Below are positions 8,655 to 18,085 of a stretch of 32,650 nucleotides of DNA, piece after piece. The position numbers and the translations under genes are program-made. How positions within the stretch are numbered: position 1 is the first letter of the stretch; each line of letters begins with the position of its first letter. The notes beneath the pieces were generated by a model, which did not search any database, was not told the origin of the DNA, and worked only from the letters and a program-made list of their open reading frames with translations. Origin of the DNA: an uncultured Burkholderiaceae bacterium (GTDB taxonomy: Bacteria; Pseudomonadota; Gammaproteobacteria; Burkholderiales; Burkholderiaceae_C); NCBI GenBank assembly GCA_938022295.1, contig CALIDR010000144.1, positions 1 through 32,650 of the forward strand. Direction: 5' to 3'.

Positions 8655-10928
8655 ATGCTGCGCTTCCACTTCCCGATCGTCATCATCGACGAGGACTTCC
8701 GCTCCGAGAACGCGTCGGGGCTGAGCATCCGCGCGCTCGCGCAGGCGATCGAGAAGGAGGGCTTCGAGGTGCTCGGCACGACGAGCTACGGCGACCTCAG
8801 CCAGTTCGCGCAGCAGCAAAGCCGCGCCAGCGCGTTCATCCTGTCGATCGACGACGAGGAGATCGCCGCCGAAGGGGGCCAGCCCGGGCAGGAGGGCCCG
8901 GCGGTCGAGGCGCTGCGCAAGTTCATCCGCGAGATCCGCTTCCGCAACGCCGACATCCCGATCTACCTGTCGGGCGAGACGCGCACGAGCCAGCACATCC
9001 CGAACGACATCCTGCGCGAGCTGCACGGCTTCATCCACATGTTCGAGGACACGCCGGACTTCGTCGCGCGGCACATCATCCGCGAGGCCAAGGCCTACCT
9101 CGACGGGCTGGCGCCGCCGTTCTTCAAGGCGCTGATGGACTACGCGCAGGACGGCTCGTACTCGTGGCACTGCCCGGGGCACTCGGGCGGCGTGGCGTTC
9201 CTGAAGAGCCCGGTCGGGCAGATGTTCCACCAGTTCTTCGGCGAGAACATGCTGCGCGCCGACGTGTGCAACGCCGTCGAGGAACTCGGCCAGCTGCTCG
9301 ACCACACCGGCCCGGTGGCGGCCAGCGAGAAGAACGCCGCGCGCATCTTCAACGCCGACCACTGCTTCTTCGTCACCAACGGCACGAGCACGAGCAACAA
9401 GATCGTCTGGCACCACACGGTGGCGCCGGGCGACGTGGTCGTCGTCGACCGCAACTGCCACAAGAGCATCCTGCACAGCATCATCATGACCGGCGCGGTG
9501 CCGGTGTTCATGACGCCCACGCGCAACCACTACGGGATCATCGGCCCGATCCCGCAGACCGAGTTCTCGCGCTCGGCGATCGAGAAGAAGATCGCCGCCA
9601 ACCCGCTGCTGGCCGGCGTGGATGCGAAGAAGGTCCGCCCGCGCATCATGGCGCTGACGCAGAGCACCTACGACGGCGTGCTCTACAACACCGAGACGAT
9701 CAAGGGCATGGTCGACGGCTGGATCGACACCCTGCACTTCGACGAGGCGTGGCTGCCGCACGCGGCGTTCCACCCGTTCTACGGCAGCTACCACGCGATG
9801 GGCAAGAAGCGCGCGCGCCCGGCGTCGACGATGGTGTACTCGACGCAGTCGACGCACAAGCTGCTGGCCGGCCTGTCGCAGGCCTCGCAGGTGCTGGTGC
9901 AGGACTCGCAGCAGGTGCGGCTGGACCGCCACCTCTTCAACGAGGCGTACCTGATGCACACCAGCACGTCGCCGCAGTACGCGATCATCGCCAGCTGCGA
10001 CGTCGCCGCGGCGATGATGGAGCCGCCCGGCGGCACCGCGCTGGTCGAGGAGAGCATCAAGGAGGCGCTGGACTTCCGGCGCGCGATGCGCAAGGTCGAG
10101 CGCGAGTTCGGCCACGACTGGTGGTTCACCGTCTGGGGCCCCGAGCGGCTCGCCGACGAGGGCATCGGCCGCGCGAGCGACTGGGTGCTCGAGGCCGGCG
10201 CCGACTGGCACGGCTTCGGCGAGGTGTCGCCGGGCTTCAACATGCTCGACCCGATCAAGAGCACCATCATCACCCCGGGCCTGGACGTGGCCGGGCGCTT
10301 CGCGAAGACGGGCATCCCGGCCAGCATCGTCACCAAGTTCCTCGCCGAGCACGGCGTCGTCGTCGAGAAGACGGGGCTGTACTCGTTCTTCATCATGTTC
10401 ACGATCGGCATCACGAAGGGCCGCTGGAACACGCTGCTGACGGCGCTGCAGCAGTTCAAGGACGACTACGACCGCAACGCGCCGCTGTGGCGCATCCTGC
10501 CCGAGTTCGTCGCCAAGCACGCGCGTTACGAGCGCATGGGGCTGCGCGACCTGTGCCAGGCGATCCACGAGATGTATGCTCAGGGCGACGTGGCGCGGCT
10601 GACGACCGAGATGTACCTGTCGGATCTGCAGCCGGCGATGACGCCCACCGACGCCTATGCGCGCATCGCCCACCGCGACACCGAGCGCGTGCCGATCGAC
10701 GAGCTCGAGGGGCGGGTGACGACGTCGCTGCTGACGCCGTACCCGCCGGGCATCCCGCTGCTGATCCCCGGCGAACGCTTCAACCGCAAGATCGTCGACT
10801 TCCTGCGCTTCACGCGCGCGTTCAACGCCGCGTTCCCCGGCTTCGCGACCGACGTCCACGGCCTGATCGAGGAGGAGGGCGACGACGGCCGCCCGCGCTA
10901 CGGCGTGGACTGCGTGCGCCAGCGCTGA
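8655..10928 (+). CDS. Orn/Lys/Arg decarboxylase (fold-type I, PLP-dependent; biodegradative arginine/lysine decarboxylase family)
   Basis: 757 aa; N-terminal wing domain, WHCPGHSGGVAF, TNGTSTSNKIV, LHFDEAWLPHAAFHPFY, STQSTHKLLAGLSQAS (PLP Lys codon 9858). Confidence 0.93.
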   Translation: MLRFHFPIVIIDEDFRSENASGLSIRALAQAIEKEGFEVLGTTSYGDLSQFAQQQSRASAFILSIDDEEIAAEGGQPGQEGPAVEALRKFIREIRFRNADIPIYLSGETRTSQHIPNDILRELHGFIHMFEDTPDFVARHIIREAKAYLDGLAPPFFKALMDYAQDGSYSWHCPGHSGGVAFLKSPVGQMFHQFFGENMLRADVCNAVEELGQLLDHTGPVAASEKNAARIFNADHCFFVTNGTSTSNKIVWHHTVAPGDVVVVDRNCHKSILHSIIMTGAVPVFMTPTRNHYGIIGPIPQTEFSRSAIEKKIAANPLLAGVDAKKVRPRIMALTQSTYDGVLYNTETIKGMVDGWIDTLHFDEAWLPHAAFHPFYGSYHAMGKKRARPASTMVYSTQSTHKLLAGLSQASQVLVQDSQQVRLDRHLFNEAYLMHTSTSPQYAIIASCDVAAAMMEPPGGTALVEESIKEALDFRRAMRKVEREFGHDWWFTVWGPERLADEGIGRASDWVLEAGADWHGFGEVSPGFNMLDPIKSTIITPGLDVAGRFAKTGIPASIVTKFLAEHGVVVEKTGLYSFFIMFTIGITKGRWNTLLTALQQFKDDYDRNAPLWRILPEFVAKHARYERMGLRDLCQAIHEMYAQGDVARLTTEMYLSDLQPAMTPTDAYARIAHRDTERVPIDELEGRVTTSLLTPYPPGIPLLIPGERFNRKIVDFLRFTRAFNAAFPGFATDVHGLIEEEGDDGRPRYGVDCVRQR

Positions 10929-10946
10929 CGGCGCAGCGGGGCACCC

Positions 10947-10970
10947 GCGGCGCGCCCGCCGCCGCGCCGC
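10947..10970. terminator. Possible bidirectional terminator hairpin between convergent genes
   Basis: GCGGCGCG-cccgccgc-CGCGCCGC, 8 bp perfect stem in the 45 bp gap; no T tract on either side. Confidence 0.35.
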
Positions 10971-10973
10971 AGG

Positions 10974-12896
10974 TCAGCCGCCGCCGTGCGAGGTCAGGTG
11001 CGCCAGCCCGGCGGTACCGGGCGCGTGCTGCGCCGGCGCGGCCGTGCGCAGGCGCACCGCGCTGCCGTCGCCGGGCGGGGGTCCGGCGGCGTCGTCGGAT
11101 TCCAGCCCGCCGGCAGCCGCCGGTGCCGGGCTGCGCATCGCGACGCCGACGGCGAGGATGTCGATCACGAGCAGGTTCAGGATGCGGCCGACCATCGGCA
11201 TCTGCGTGTCGGGGTCCTCCGCGTGGTCGACGAACAGCGCGACGTCGGCCTTGCGTGCCAGCGGCGACTGGCCGTGGGTGATCGCGATCACCGCCGCCCC
11301 GCGTTCGCGCGCGACGTCGACCGCCGCCAGCAGCTCGGGCACGCGCCCGGTCGGGCTGATCGCGACGACGACCTCATGCTCGGTCAGCACGGCGGCGGCC
11401 AGCCGCTGCAGCCGCGCGTCGGTGTAGGCGACGCTGGGCTTGCCGCAGCGCAGGAACTTGTACTGCGCGTCCTCGGCCACGACGCCGTACTGGCCGACGG
11501 CGTAGAACTCGACGCGCCGGCACGCCAGCAGCAGCGACAGCGCCTGGTCGAGCGCCTCGCGGTGGAGGTGCTCGCGCACCTGCAGGATCGCCGAGGCCGT
11601 GTTGTCGAGCACCTTGGCCCCGATCTCGAGCGCCGAATCGGCGCCGGTGACGACGCTGTGCGTGACCGGGATCGTGCCGCCCAGGCCCGAGGCCAGGCGC
11701 AGCTTGAAGTCCGACAGCCCCTCGCAGCCGAGCGAGCGGCAGAACCGGATCACGGTCGGCTGGCTGACCTCGGCCGCGCGCGCGATGTCGGCGATCGGCT
11801 CGCCGAGCAGCTGGCGCGGACGCGCGAGCACGAGGTCGGCGACCTTGCGCTCGGCCGGCGGCAGCGCGTTGCGGGCGCGGCGCACGCGCTCGATCATGCT
11901 CGACGAGGCGGCCTCGAGCCGGCGCAGCTGCGCGTCGAGGATCGCCGAGACGCCGAGCCAAGTCGCGTGCTCGGCCGTGATGACGAAGGTCGGGATCGCG
12001 GCCAGGTAGGCGCCGAAGCGGCCCTTGGCCTCGAAGCGGGCGCGGAAGCCCGAACGGTCGAAGTGCTCGCCCAGCCGCGGCACGATGCCGCCGCCGATGT
12101 AGACGCCCCCGAGCGCGCCGAGGGTGACGGCGAGGTTCGACGCCGCGGTGCCGAGCATGCAGCAGAAGGCCTCGACCGTCTCGACGCACAGCGGGTCGGT
12201 GCCGGCCATCGCGCGGCGGGTGATCTCGGGTGCCCGCAGCGCCGCGGCGCCGGCCGGGTCGCGGCGTCGGCCGAGCGCGGCGTGGATCAGCTCCAGCCCG
12301 GGGCCCGACAGCAGGCGCTCGAACGAGACGTGGCCGTGCAGCCGCCGCGCGTGCTCGAGGATCGCGAGCTCGCGGTCGTCGGCCGGCGCGAAGCTCGCGT
12401 GCCCGCCTTCCGAGCCGAGCGAGAACCAGCCGTCGTCGACCGGGATCAGCCCCGAGACCCCGAGCCCGGTGCCGGCGCCGAGCAGCCCGATCACGCTGCG
12501 CTCGCGCGCCGCACCGCCGCCGACCTGCCGCCGCTGGTGCGGCGCCAGGCGCGGAATCGCCATCGCCAGCGCGGTGAAGTCGTTGACGACGACCAGCGTG
12601 CGCAGCCCCAGCCGCTGGCGCGTCTGCTCGATCGAGAACTGCCACGGGAAGTTGGTCATCCGCACGTGGTCGCCCTCGACCGGGTTGGCGATCGCCACCG
12701 CCGCATGGGCGATCGCCGTGGCCGGCGGCAAGGTGGCGACGAAGGCCGTGACGGCGGAGGCGAAGTCGGCGTGGTCGGTGCAGCGCAGGGTGGCCGCGTG
12801 CCGGTGGATGCCCGGCGCGGTCTCGACCGCGAACCGGGCATAGGTCGCGCCGACGTCGACGATCAGCCGCGGCGAATCGAACGGCGGGGCGGACAT
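10974..12896 (-). CDS. glk: Bifunctional glucokinase / RpiR-family (HTH + SIS) transcriptional regulator
   Basis: 640 aa; N-terminal glucokinase (IVDVGATYARFAVE, VNDFTALAMAIP, LGAGTGLGVSGLIP, GSEGGHASFAP, GGIVPRLGEHFDRSGFRARFEAKGRF), C-terminal RpiR HTH (EPIADIARAAEVSQPTVIRFCRSLGCEGLSDFKLRLA) and SIS domain. Confidence 0.93.
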   Translation of the reverse strand: MSAPPFDSPRLIVDVGATYARFAVETAPGIHRHAATLRCTDHADFASAVTAFVATLPPATAIAHAAVAIANPVEGDHVRMTNFPWQFSIEQTRQRLGLRTLVVVNDFTALAMAIPRLAPHQRRQVGGGAARERSVIGLLGAGTGLGVSGLIPVDDGWFSLGSEGGHASFAPADDRELAILEHARRLHGHVSFERLLSGPGLELIHAALGRRRDPAGAAALRAPEITRRAMAGTDPLCVETVEAFCCMLGTAASNLAVTLGALGGVYIGGGIVPRLGEHFDRSGFRARFEAKGRFGAYLAAIPTFVITAEHATWLGVSAILDAQLRRLEAASSSMIERVRRARNALPPAERKVADLVLARPRQLLGEPIADIARAAEVSQPTVIRFCRSLGCEGLSDFKLRLASGLGGTIPVTHSVVTGADSALEIGAKVLDNTASAILQVREHLHREALDQALSLLLACRRVEFYAVGQYGVVAEDAQYKFLRCGKPSVAYTDARLQRLAAAVLTEHEVVVAISPTGRVPELLAAVDVARERGAAVIAITHGQSPLARKADVALFVDHAEDPDTQMPMVGRILNLLVIDILAVGVAMRSPAPAAAGGLESDDAAGPPPGDGSAVRLRTAAPAQHAPGTAGLAHLTSHGGG

Positions 12897-12914
12897 CGGC
12901 GGCGGTCGGGACGC

Positions 12915-13892
12915 CTAGCGCTGTGCCAGGTCGAGCGCGCGCGAGGCGCCGCGCAGCGCCGGCGCGGTGGCGGTGATCAGCCACGTCGGGACGGCGCGCA
13001 GGTAGCCGGCGAACCGGCCCTTGTCCTCGAAGCGGTGGCGGAACAGCGCGTGGTCGAACGCGGCGCCCAGGCGCGGCAGCACGCCGCCGCCGAGATAGAC
13101 CCCGCCGCGTGCGCCGAGCGTCAGCGCCAGGTTGCCGGCGACGTTGCCGAGAAAGCCGCAGAACAGCCGCACCGCTTCGACAGCGCGCGCGTCGCTGGCG
13201 TCGGCGGCGGCCAGCCCGATCTCGCGCGGACCGCGTGCCGGCGGCCCGACGCCGTCGCGCTCGCACAGCGCGGTGTAGACCTCCACCAGGCCGGGGCCCG
13301 ACACGACGCGTTCCGCCGACACGTGCCCGAAGCGCGCGCGCAGCCGCGCGAGCAACTGCGCGTCGGCATCGTCGGCGGCCGCGAGCGTCACGTGGCCGCC
13401 CTCGCCGGCCAGCGGCAGCCAGCCGCCCGAGCCGTCGGGCACCAGGCCCGAGACTCCCAGGCCGGTGCCGGGACCGATGACGCCGATCGCGCAGCCGGCC
13501 ACCGCGGCGCCGCCGCCGATGGCCGTGCGCTCGTCGGGGCTGAGCACCGGCACCGCGAGCGCGAGCGCGGTGAAATCGTTGATCACGACGCAGCGCCGGG
13601 CGCCGAGGGCGGCCCGCAGGCCCTCGATCGAGAACGCCCACGGGCTGTTGGTCAGGCGGACTTCGTCGCCGGTCACCGCGGTCGCGACTCCCAGGCCGAT
13701 CTCGTCCGGGGCCGGCAGCCCCTCGTCGGCAAGGTAGCGCTCGGCCGAGGCGACCGCCGAGGCGTGGTCGGCGCAACGGTGCACGACGACGCGCTGCGGC
13801 AGCCGGTCACCCGGGCCTTGCCAGGCCCAGCGCGCGTTCGTGCCGCCGATGTCGCCGAGCAGCCGCGAGCGGCGCGGGCACGCCGCCGTCAT
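12915..13892 (-). CDS. glk: Glucokinase (standalone)
   Basis: 325 aa; [74 protein letters not shown]; 18 bp upstream of the fusion gene. Confidence 0.93.
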   Translation of the reverse strand: MTAACPRRSRLLGDIGGTNARWAWQGPGDRLPQRVVVHRCADHASAVASAERYLADEGLPAPDEIGLGVATAVTGDEVRLTNSPWAFSIEGLRAALGARRCVVINDFTALALAVPVLSPDERTAIGGGAAVAGCAIGVIGPGTGLGVSGLVPDGSGGWLPLAGEGGHVTLAAADDADAQLLARLRARFGHVSAERVVSGPGLVEVYTALCERDGVGPPARGPREIGLAAADASDARAVEAVRLFCGFLGNVAGNLALTLGARGGVYLGGGVLPRLGAAFDHALFRHRFEDKGRFAGYLRAVPTWLITATAPALRGASRALDLAQR

Positions 13893-13935
13893 GCCGAGTT
13901 GACGCGGTACCGGGCCAGGGCAGGGCGCGCGTCGA

Positions 13936-13950
13936 TGTAGTGAAACAACA
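13936..13950. promoter_or_regulatory. Candidate operator 1 (TGTAGTGAAACAACA) in the divergent glk/amylase intergenic region
   Basis: Imperfect inverted repeat TGTAGT-GAA-ACAACA (5/6 outer positions symmetric). Confidence 0.35.
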
Positions 13951-14068
13951 TTCCGAGCTTCAGCCTTTGGCCGACGAGGCCTCAGAACGCAAGTCTGGCA
14001 GGGCAGTTCCGCAGCTTACGCGCGCGTGCGGCGGACTGGCCCTAGGGGAAACTCCCGGGGAGGAGGCT

Positions 14069-14081
14069 GTAGTTTGGCTAC
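14069..14081. promoter_or_regulatory. Candidate operator 2 (GTAG-TTTGG-CTAC) in the divergent intergenic region
   Basis: Perfect 4 bp arms; shares the TGTAGT half-site with the repeat at 13936. Confidence 0.3.
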
Positions 14082-14153
14082 CAGAATCCAGAAGAACGAG
14101 AACCAACAGGCGACGGCACGCGGCGTGCCCGCCGGTGGCAGGAGACAGTCGAA

Positions 14154-15650
14154 TTGCGGTCCAACGGGGCGGGCGGCGCGCGGAGGGGGCTGGCAGCCGT
14201 CGCGTTGGCATTGCTGTCGCTTTGCGCAGGCGCGGCCGACTGGTCGCGCGAAGTTCTGTACTTCGTCCTGATCGATCGCTTCGCCGACGGCGACGCCACG
14301 AACAACCGCGGCGTGGACCGCCGCAACCCCGGGGGCTGGCACGGCGGCGACCTGAAGGGGCTCACCGCGCAGCTCGACGAACTGCGCGACCTCGGCGTGA
14401 CGGCGCTGTGGATCAATCCGGTGCAGCTGCAGCAGGCGCGCGGCATGCCGGCCCAGGCGCCGGGCGCGCCGGCGTTCGTGCACGAGCCCTTCCACGGCTA
14501 CTGGATCCACGATTTCGAGGCGATCGAGCCGCGCTTCGGCGCCGCCGACGACCTGAAGCGCCTGGTCGACGAAGCCCGCGCGCGCGGCATCAAGGTGCTG
14601 CTCGACGTCGTCTACAACCACACCGGGTACACGTCCAAGTACGCCGACCGCCGCACCAGCGACGGCCAGCCGTGGGTCCGCAGGGGCGAGGGCAACTGCG
14701 AGGTCGAGCCGGTGACCTGCGCCGTCGGCGGGCTGCCCGATCTGCGCACCGAACTGCCCGAGGTCCGCGACCACGTGCTGCGGGCCAACATCGCGCTGGC
14801 CCGGCGCGCCGGCGTCGACGGCTTCCGCCTCGACACCTACAAGCACATCGACGGCGACTTTTGGGCCGAGCACCGCCGGCGCACGCGCGCCGAGCTGGGG
14901 CCGCAGTTCTTCCTGCTGGCGGAGGTCTGGGGCGGCACCGCGCAGTCGCTCGACGGCTTCTTCGCGCGTGACGAGGTCGACGCGGGCTTCGATTTCAGCT
15001 TCAAGGGCAGCTGCGAAGCCTGGGTGCAGGGGCGCGGGCGCACGGTGGCCTACGCAGCCTACCTGCGCTCGCGCCACCAGGTGCGGCCGGGCTACCACCT
15101 CGCGCACTACCTCTCCAGTCACGACGAGCCGATGATGCTCGGCACGCTCGGCGGCGATCGTGCCCGCTTCCGGCTGTGCGCCGCGCTGCAGATGACCTCG
15201 CTCGGCATTCCCGTCGTCTACTACGGCGAAGAGGTCGCCCGCGGCGGCCACGACTGGCCGTTCAACCGCAACCCGATGCCCTGGGGCGAGCGCGACATCC
15301 AGCCCGGCAAGGGGATCGCGCGCGACGAGTCGATGCGCGAGTTCTACAAGGCGCTGATCCGCATCCGCCGCGAGCATCCGGCGCTGACGCAGGGCGGCTA
15401 CGAGATGCTGACCCGGCCGCAGGATCCGGTGCTCGCGTTCGGCCGCCACGATCCCGCGAGCGGGGACCGCGTCGTCGTCCTAGTCCATCGCGAGGACCAG
15501 CCCGGCCGCGCCGACGTCGCGCTGCCCGCCGACTGGCCCGCCGCGTGGCGGGACCGCCTGGACGGGCACGACGTGAACGCCGTCGACGGGCGGCTGGCCG
15601 TCGAGATGGCGGCGCGGTCGGTGCGCATCCTGGCGCCGGTTCGCCCCTAG
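14154..15650 (+). CDS. Secreted GH13 alpha-amylase
   Basis: TTG start preceded by AGGAGA; signal peptide MRSNGAGGARRGLAAVALALLSLCAGA; GH13 motifs LLDVVYNHTG, GFRLDTYKH, LLAEVWGG, YLSSHDEPMML. Confidence 0.92.
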   Translation: MRSNGAGGARRGLAAVALALLSLCAGAADWSREVLYFVLIDRFADGDATNNRGVDRRNPGGWHGGDLKGLTAQLDELRDLGVTALWINPVQLQQARGMPAQAPGAPAFVHEPFHGYWIHDFEAIEPRFGAADDLKRLVDEARARGIKVLLDVVYNHTGYTSKYADRRTSDGQPWVRRGEGNCEVEPVTCAVGGLPDLRTELPEVRDHVLRANIALARRAGVDGFRLDTYKHIDGDFWAEHRRRTRAELGPQFFLLAEVWGGTAQSLDGFFARDEVDAGFDFSFKGSCEAWVQGRGRTVAYAAYLRSRHQVRPGYHLAHYLSSHDEPMMLGTLGGDRARFRLCAALQMTSLGIPVVYYGEEVARGGHDWPFNRNPMPWGERDIQPGKGIARDESMREFYKALIRIRREHPALTQGGYEMLTRPQDPVLAFGRHDPASGDRVVVLVHREDQPGRADVALPADWPAAWRDRLDGHDVNAVDGRLAVEMAARSVRILAPVRP

Positions 15651-15671
15651 CCGCAGGCAGTCGAGCAGGCG

Positions 15672-16790
15672 ATGGCTTCGATCACGCTGGACCACATCGG
15701 CAAGTCGTACACGCCGGGCGTCGACGTGATCCGCGACCTCACGTTCGAGATCAGGGACGGCGAGTTCATGGTCTTCGTCGGCCCGTCGGGCTGCGGCAAG
15801 TCGACCGTGCTGCGCATGATCGCCGGGCTGGAGAGCATCACCAGCGGCACGCTGAAGATCGGCGACCGGGTCGTCAACGACGTGCACCCGAAGGACCGCG
15901 ACATCGCGATGGTGTTCCAGAGCTATGCGCTGTATCCGCACATGACGGTGTACGACAACATCGCCTTCGGGCTGCAGATCCGCAAGATCCCGGAAGCCGA
16001 GATCCGCAAGCGGGTCCAGGAGGCGGCCGAGACGCTCGGCCTGAACGCGTTCCTCGACCGCAAGCCGAAGGCGCTGTCGGGCGGCCAGCGCCAGCGGGTG
16101 GCGCTCGGCCGCGCGATCGTGCGCAACCCGAGCGTGTTCCTGTTCGACGAGCCGCTGTCGAACCTGGACGCCGAGCTTCGGGTGCACATGCGCGCGGAGC
16201 TCTCGAAGCTGCAGCGGCGGCTGAAGACGACCACCGTCTACGTCACCCACGACCAGGTCGAGGCGATGACGATGGGCCACCGCATCGCGGTGCTGCGCCC
16301 TTGCGGCAAGGACCCGGGCGTGAGCAACCTGACACAGATCGGCACGCCGATGGAGATCTACGACACGCCGGCGAACCTCTTCACCGCCGGCTTCATGGGC
16401 ACGCCGAAGATGAACCTGCTCAAGGCCAGGCTCAGCGACGACGGCCGCGACGTGCTGTGCCACGGCGTGCGCATGCCGGTGTCGGAGGCATTCCGCGCCG
16501 CGGCACTGCAGCACCGCGGCCGCGACGTGGTGCTGGGCATCCGCCCCGAGCACATCGGGGCGGCGCACGAGATCGACTGGCAAAGCGACTGCGGCATCAC
16601 CGGCACGATCGAGATCCTCGAGCCGCTGGGCCACGAGGTCATCGTGCACTTCCAGGTCCACGGCGAGACGGTGTCCGGGCGGCTGCGCAGCCACACCGCG
16701 CTGCCGGCGCCGGGCGACCCGATCACGCTGAAGGTCAAGACCGAGGCGATGCACCTGTTCGACCCCGTCACCGAACAACGCCTGAGTTGA
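15672..16790 (+). CDS. malK: Maltose/maltodextrin ABC transporter ATP-binding protein (MalK/MsmK/UgpC type)
   Basis: Walker A GPSGCGKST, signature LSGGQRQRVALGRA, Walker B VFLFDEPLSNLDAELR, H-loop YVTHDQVEAMT, C-terminal regulatory region. Confidence 0.93.
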   Translation: MASITLDHIGKSYTPGVDVIRDLTFEIRDGEFMVFVGPSGCGKSTVLRMIAGLESITSGTLKIGDRVVNDVHPKDRDIAMVFQSYALYPHMTVYDNIAFGLQIRKIPEAEIRKRVQEAAETLGLNAFLDRKPKALSGGQRQRVALGRAIVRNPSVFLFDEPLSNLDAELRVHMRAELSKLQRRLKTTTVYVTHDQVEAMTMGHRIAVLRPCGKDPGVSNLTQIGTPMEIYDTPANLFTAGFMGTPKMNLLKARLSDDGRDVLCHGVRMPVSEAFRAAALQHRGRDVVLGIRPEHIGAAHEIDWQSDCGITGTIEILEPLGHEVIVHFQVHGETVSGRLRSHTALPAPGDPITLKVKTEAMHLFDPVTEQRLS

Positions 16791-16815
16791 ACCCCGTACG
16801 ACGCAGGAGCCGACC

Positions 16816-18042
16816 ATGCTGTCCACCTTGATCAAGACCACCATTGCCGCCGCTTCGCTCGCCCTGGCGGCGGGCGCCCTCGCGCAGTCCGGCGGCGAGC
16901 TCGTCGTCTGGCACGCCTACCGGGCGGCCGAGAAGGCCGCCTTCGAGAAGGTCGTCGACAACTTCGCCAAGACGCCGGCCGCCAGGGGCATGAAGGTGTC
17001 GACGCTGGCGATTCCCTACGACGCCTACGCCGACCGCATCAGCGCCGCCGTGCCGCGCGGGCGCGGGCCGGACGTCTTCATCTACGCCCAGGACCGGCTG
17101 GGCGGCTGGATCGAGGCCGGCAAGACGGTCGAGCCGATCGACTTCTTCCTCGACAAGGCGACCAAGGACCGGCTGCTGCCGGGCATGCTCGATGCGATGA
17201 CCTACAAGGGCGGCGTGTGGGGCCTGCCGATCAACTACAAGATGCCCACGCTGATCTACAACAAGGACCTGGTCAAGGAGCCGCCCAAGACCACCGGCGA
17301 GATGATCCGGCTGGCCAAGTCGCTGACCAACGCGCAGTCGGGCCGCTACGGGCTGGCGTACTGGTACACCAACTTCTACTTCCACTCGGCGCTGATGAAC
17401 GCCTTCGGCGGCAGCGTGTTCGACAAGGACGGCAAGCTGACCCTCAACAGCCCGGCCACCGTCGCGTCGCTGAACCAGATGATGACCTGGTACAAGACCG
17501 ACGGCGTGCTGCCCACCGAGCCGAGCGAGGCGCTGATCGCGTCGATGTTCAACGAGGGCAAGGCCGCGATGGTCATCAACGGCCCGTGGTTCGTCGGCGA
17601 CATCGACCGCAAGATCAACGTCGGCTTCGCGGTGCTGCCGATCGTCGACGCGACGAAGAAGCCGATGCGCCCCTGGATGACGATCGAGGGCGCCTACATC
17701 TCGGCCGGCTCGGCGAACAAGGAGGTGGCGTACGAGCTGGTCAAGTACCTGACGAGCGAGGAGGCCGGGCTGATCCTGGCCGTCGAGGGGCGCCAGCTGC
17801 ACACCAACAAGGCGATCTACGCCAATCCGCAGGTCGCCGGCGACCCGGTGCTCAAGGCGTTCCGCGACCAGCTCGACAACGCCGAGCCGATGCCCAACCG
17901 CCCCGAGATGACGATGGTGTGGTCGCCGGTGACGACGGCGATGAACAAGATCGTCAAGGGCAACGCCACCGTCGAGGCGGCGTTGCGCGAGGCGTCCGGC
18001 GCGATCCAGGAGAGCATCAACGCGCTGCGCCGCTCGCGCTGA
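16816..18042 (+). CDS. malE: Maltose/maltodextrin ABC transporter substrate-binding protein
   Basis: Signal peptide MLSTLIKTTIAAASLALAAGALAQ; family 1 extracellular solute-binding protein features (NGPWFVGDIDRK, LVKYLTSEEAG); operon position. Confidence 0.88.
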   Translation: MLSTLIKTTIAAASLALAAGALAQSGGELVVWHAYRAAEKAAFEKVVDNFAKTPAARGMKVSTLAIPYDAYADRISAAVPRGRGPDVFIYAQDRLGGWIEAGKTVEPIDFFLDKATKDRLLPGMLDAMTYKGGVWGLPINYKMPTLIYNKDLVKEPPKTTGEMIRLAKSLTNAQSGRYGLAYWYTNFYFHSALMNAFGGSVFDKDGKLTLNSPATVASLNQMMTWYKTDGVLPTEPSEALIASMFNEGKAAMVINGPWFVGDIDRKINVGFAVLPIVDATKKPMRPWMTIEGAYISAGSANKEVAYELVKYLTSEEAGLILAVEGRQLHTNKAIYANPQVAGDPVLKAFRDQLDNAEPMPNRPEMTMVWSPVTTAMNKIVKGNATVEAALREASGAIQESINALRRSR

Positions 18043-18085
18043 CGACGGCGCCCGACGGCTGCCGGCACCCGCGGTCACGACGACG

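Noticed and set aside
8484-10859. 791 aa minus-strand ORF opposite the decarboxylase
   Set aside because: Antisense shadow of a clearly identified PLP decarboxylase
11374-13776. 800 aa minus-strand ORF in a different frame across both glucokinases
   Set aside because: Out-of-frame shadow of the glk genes with Arg/Ala/Pro-rich composition
10986-13940. 984 aa plus-strand ORF opposite the two glucokinase genes
   Set aside because: Antisense shadow; minus strand encodes two clear glucokinases
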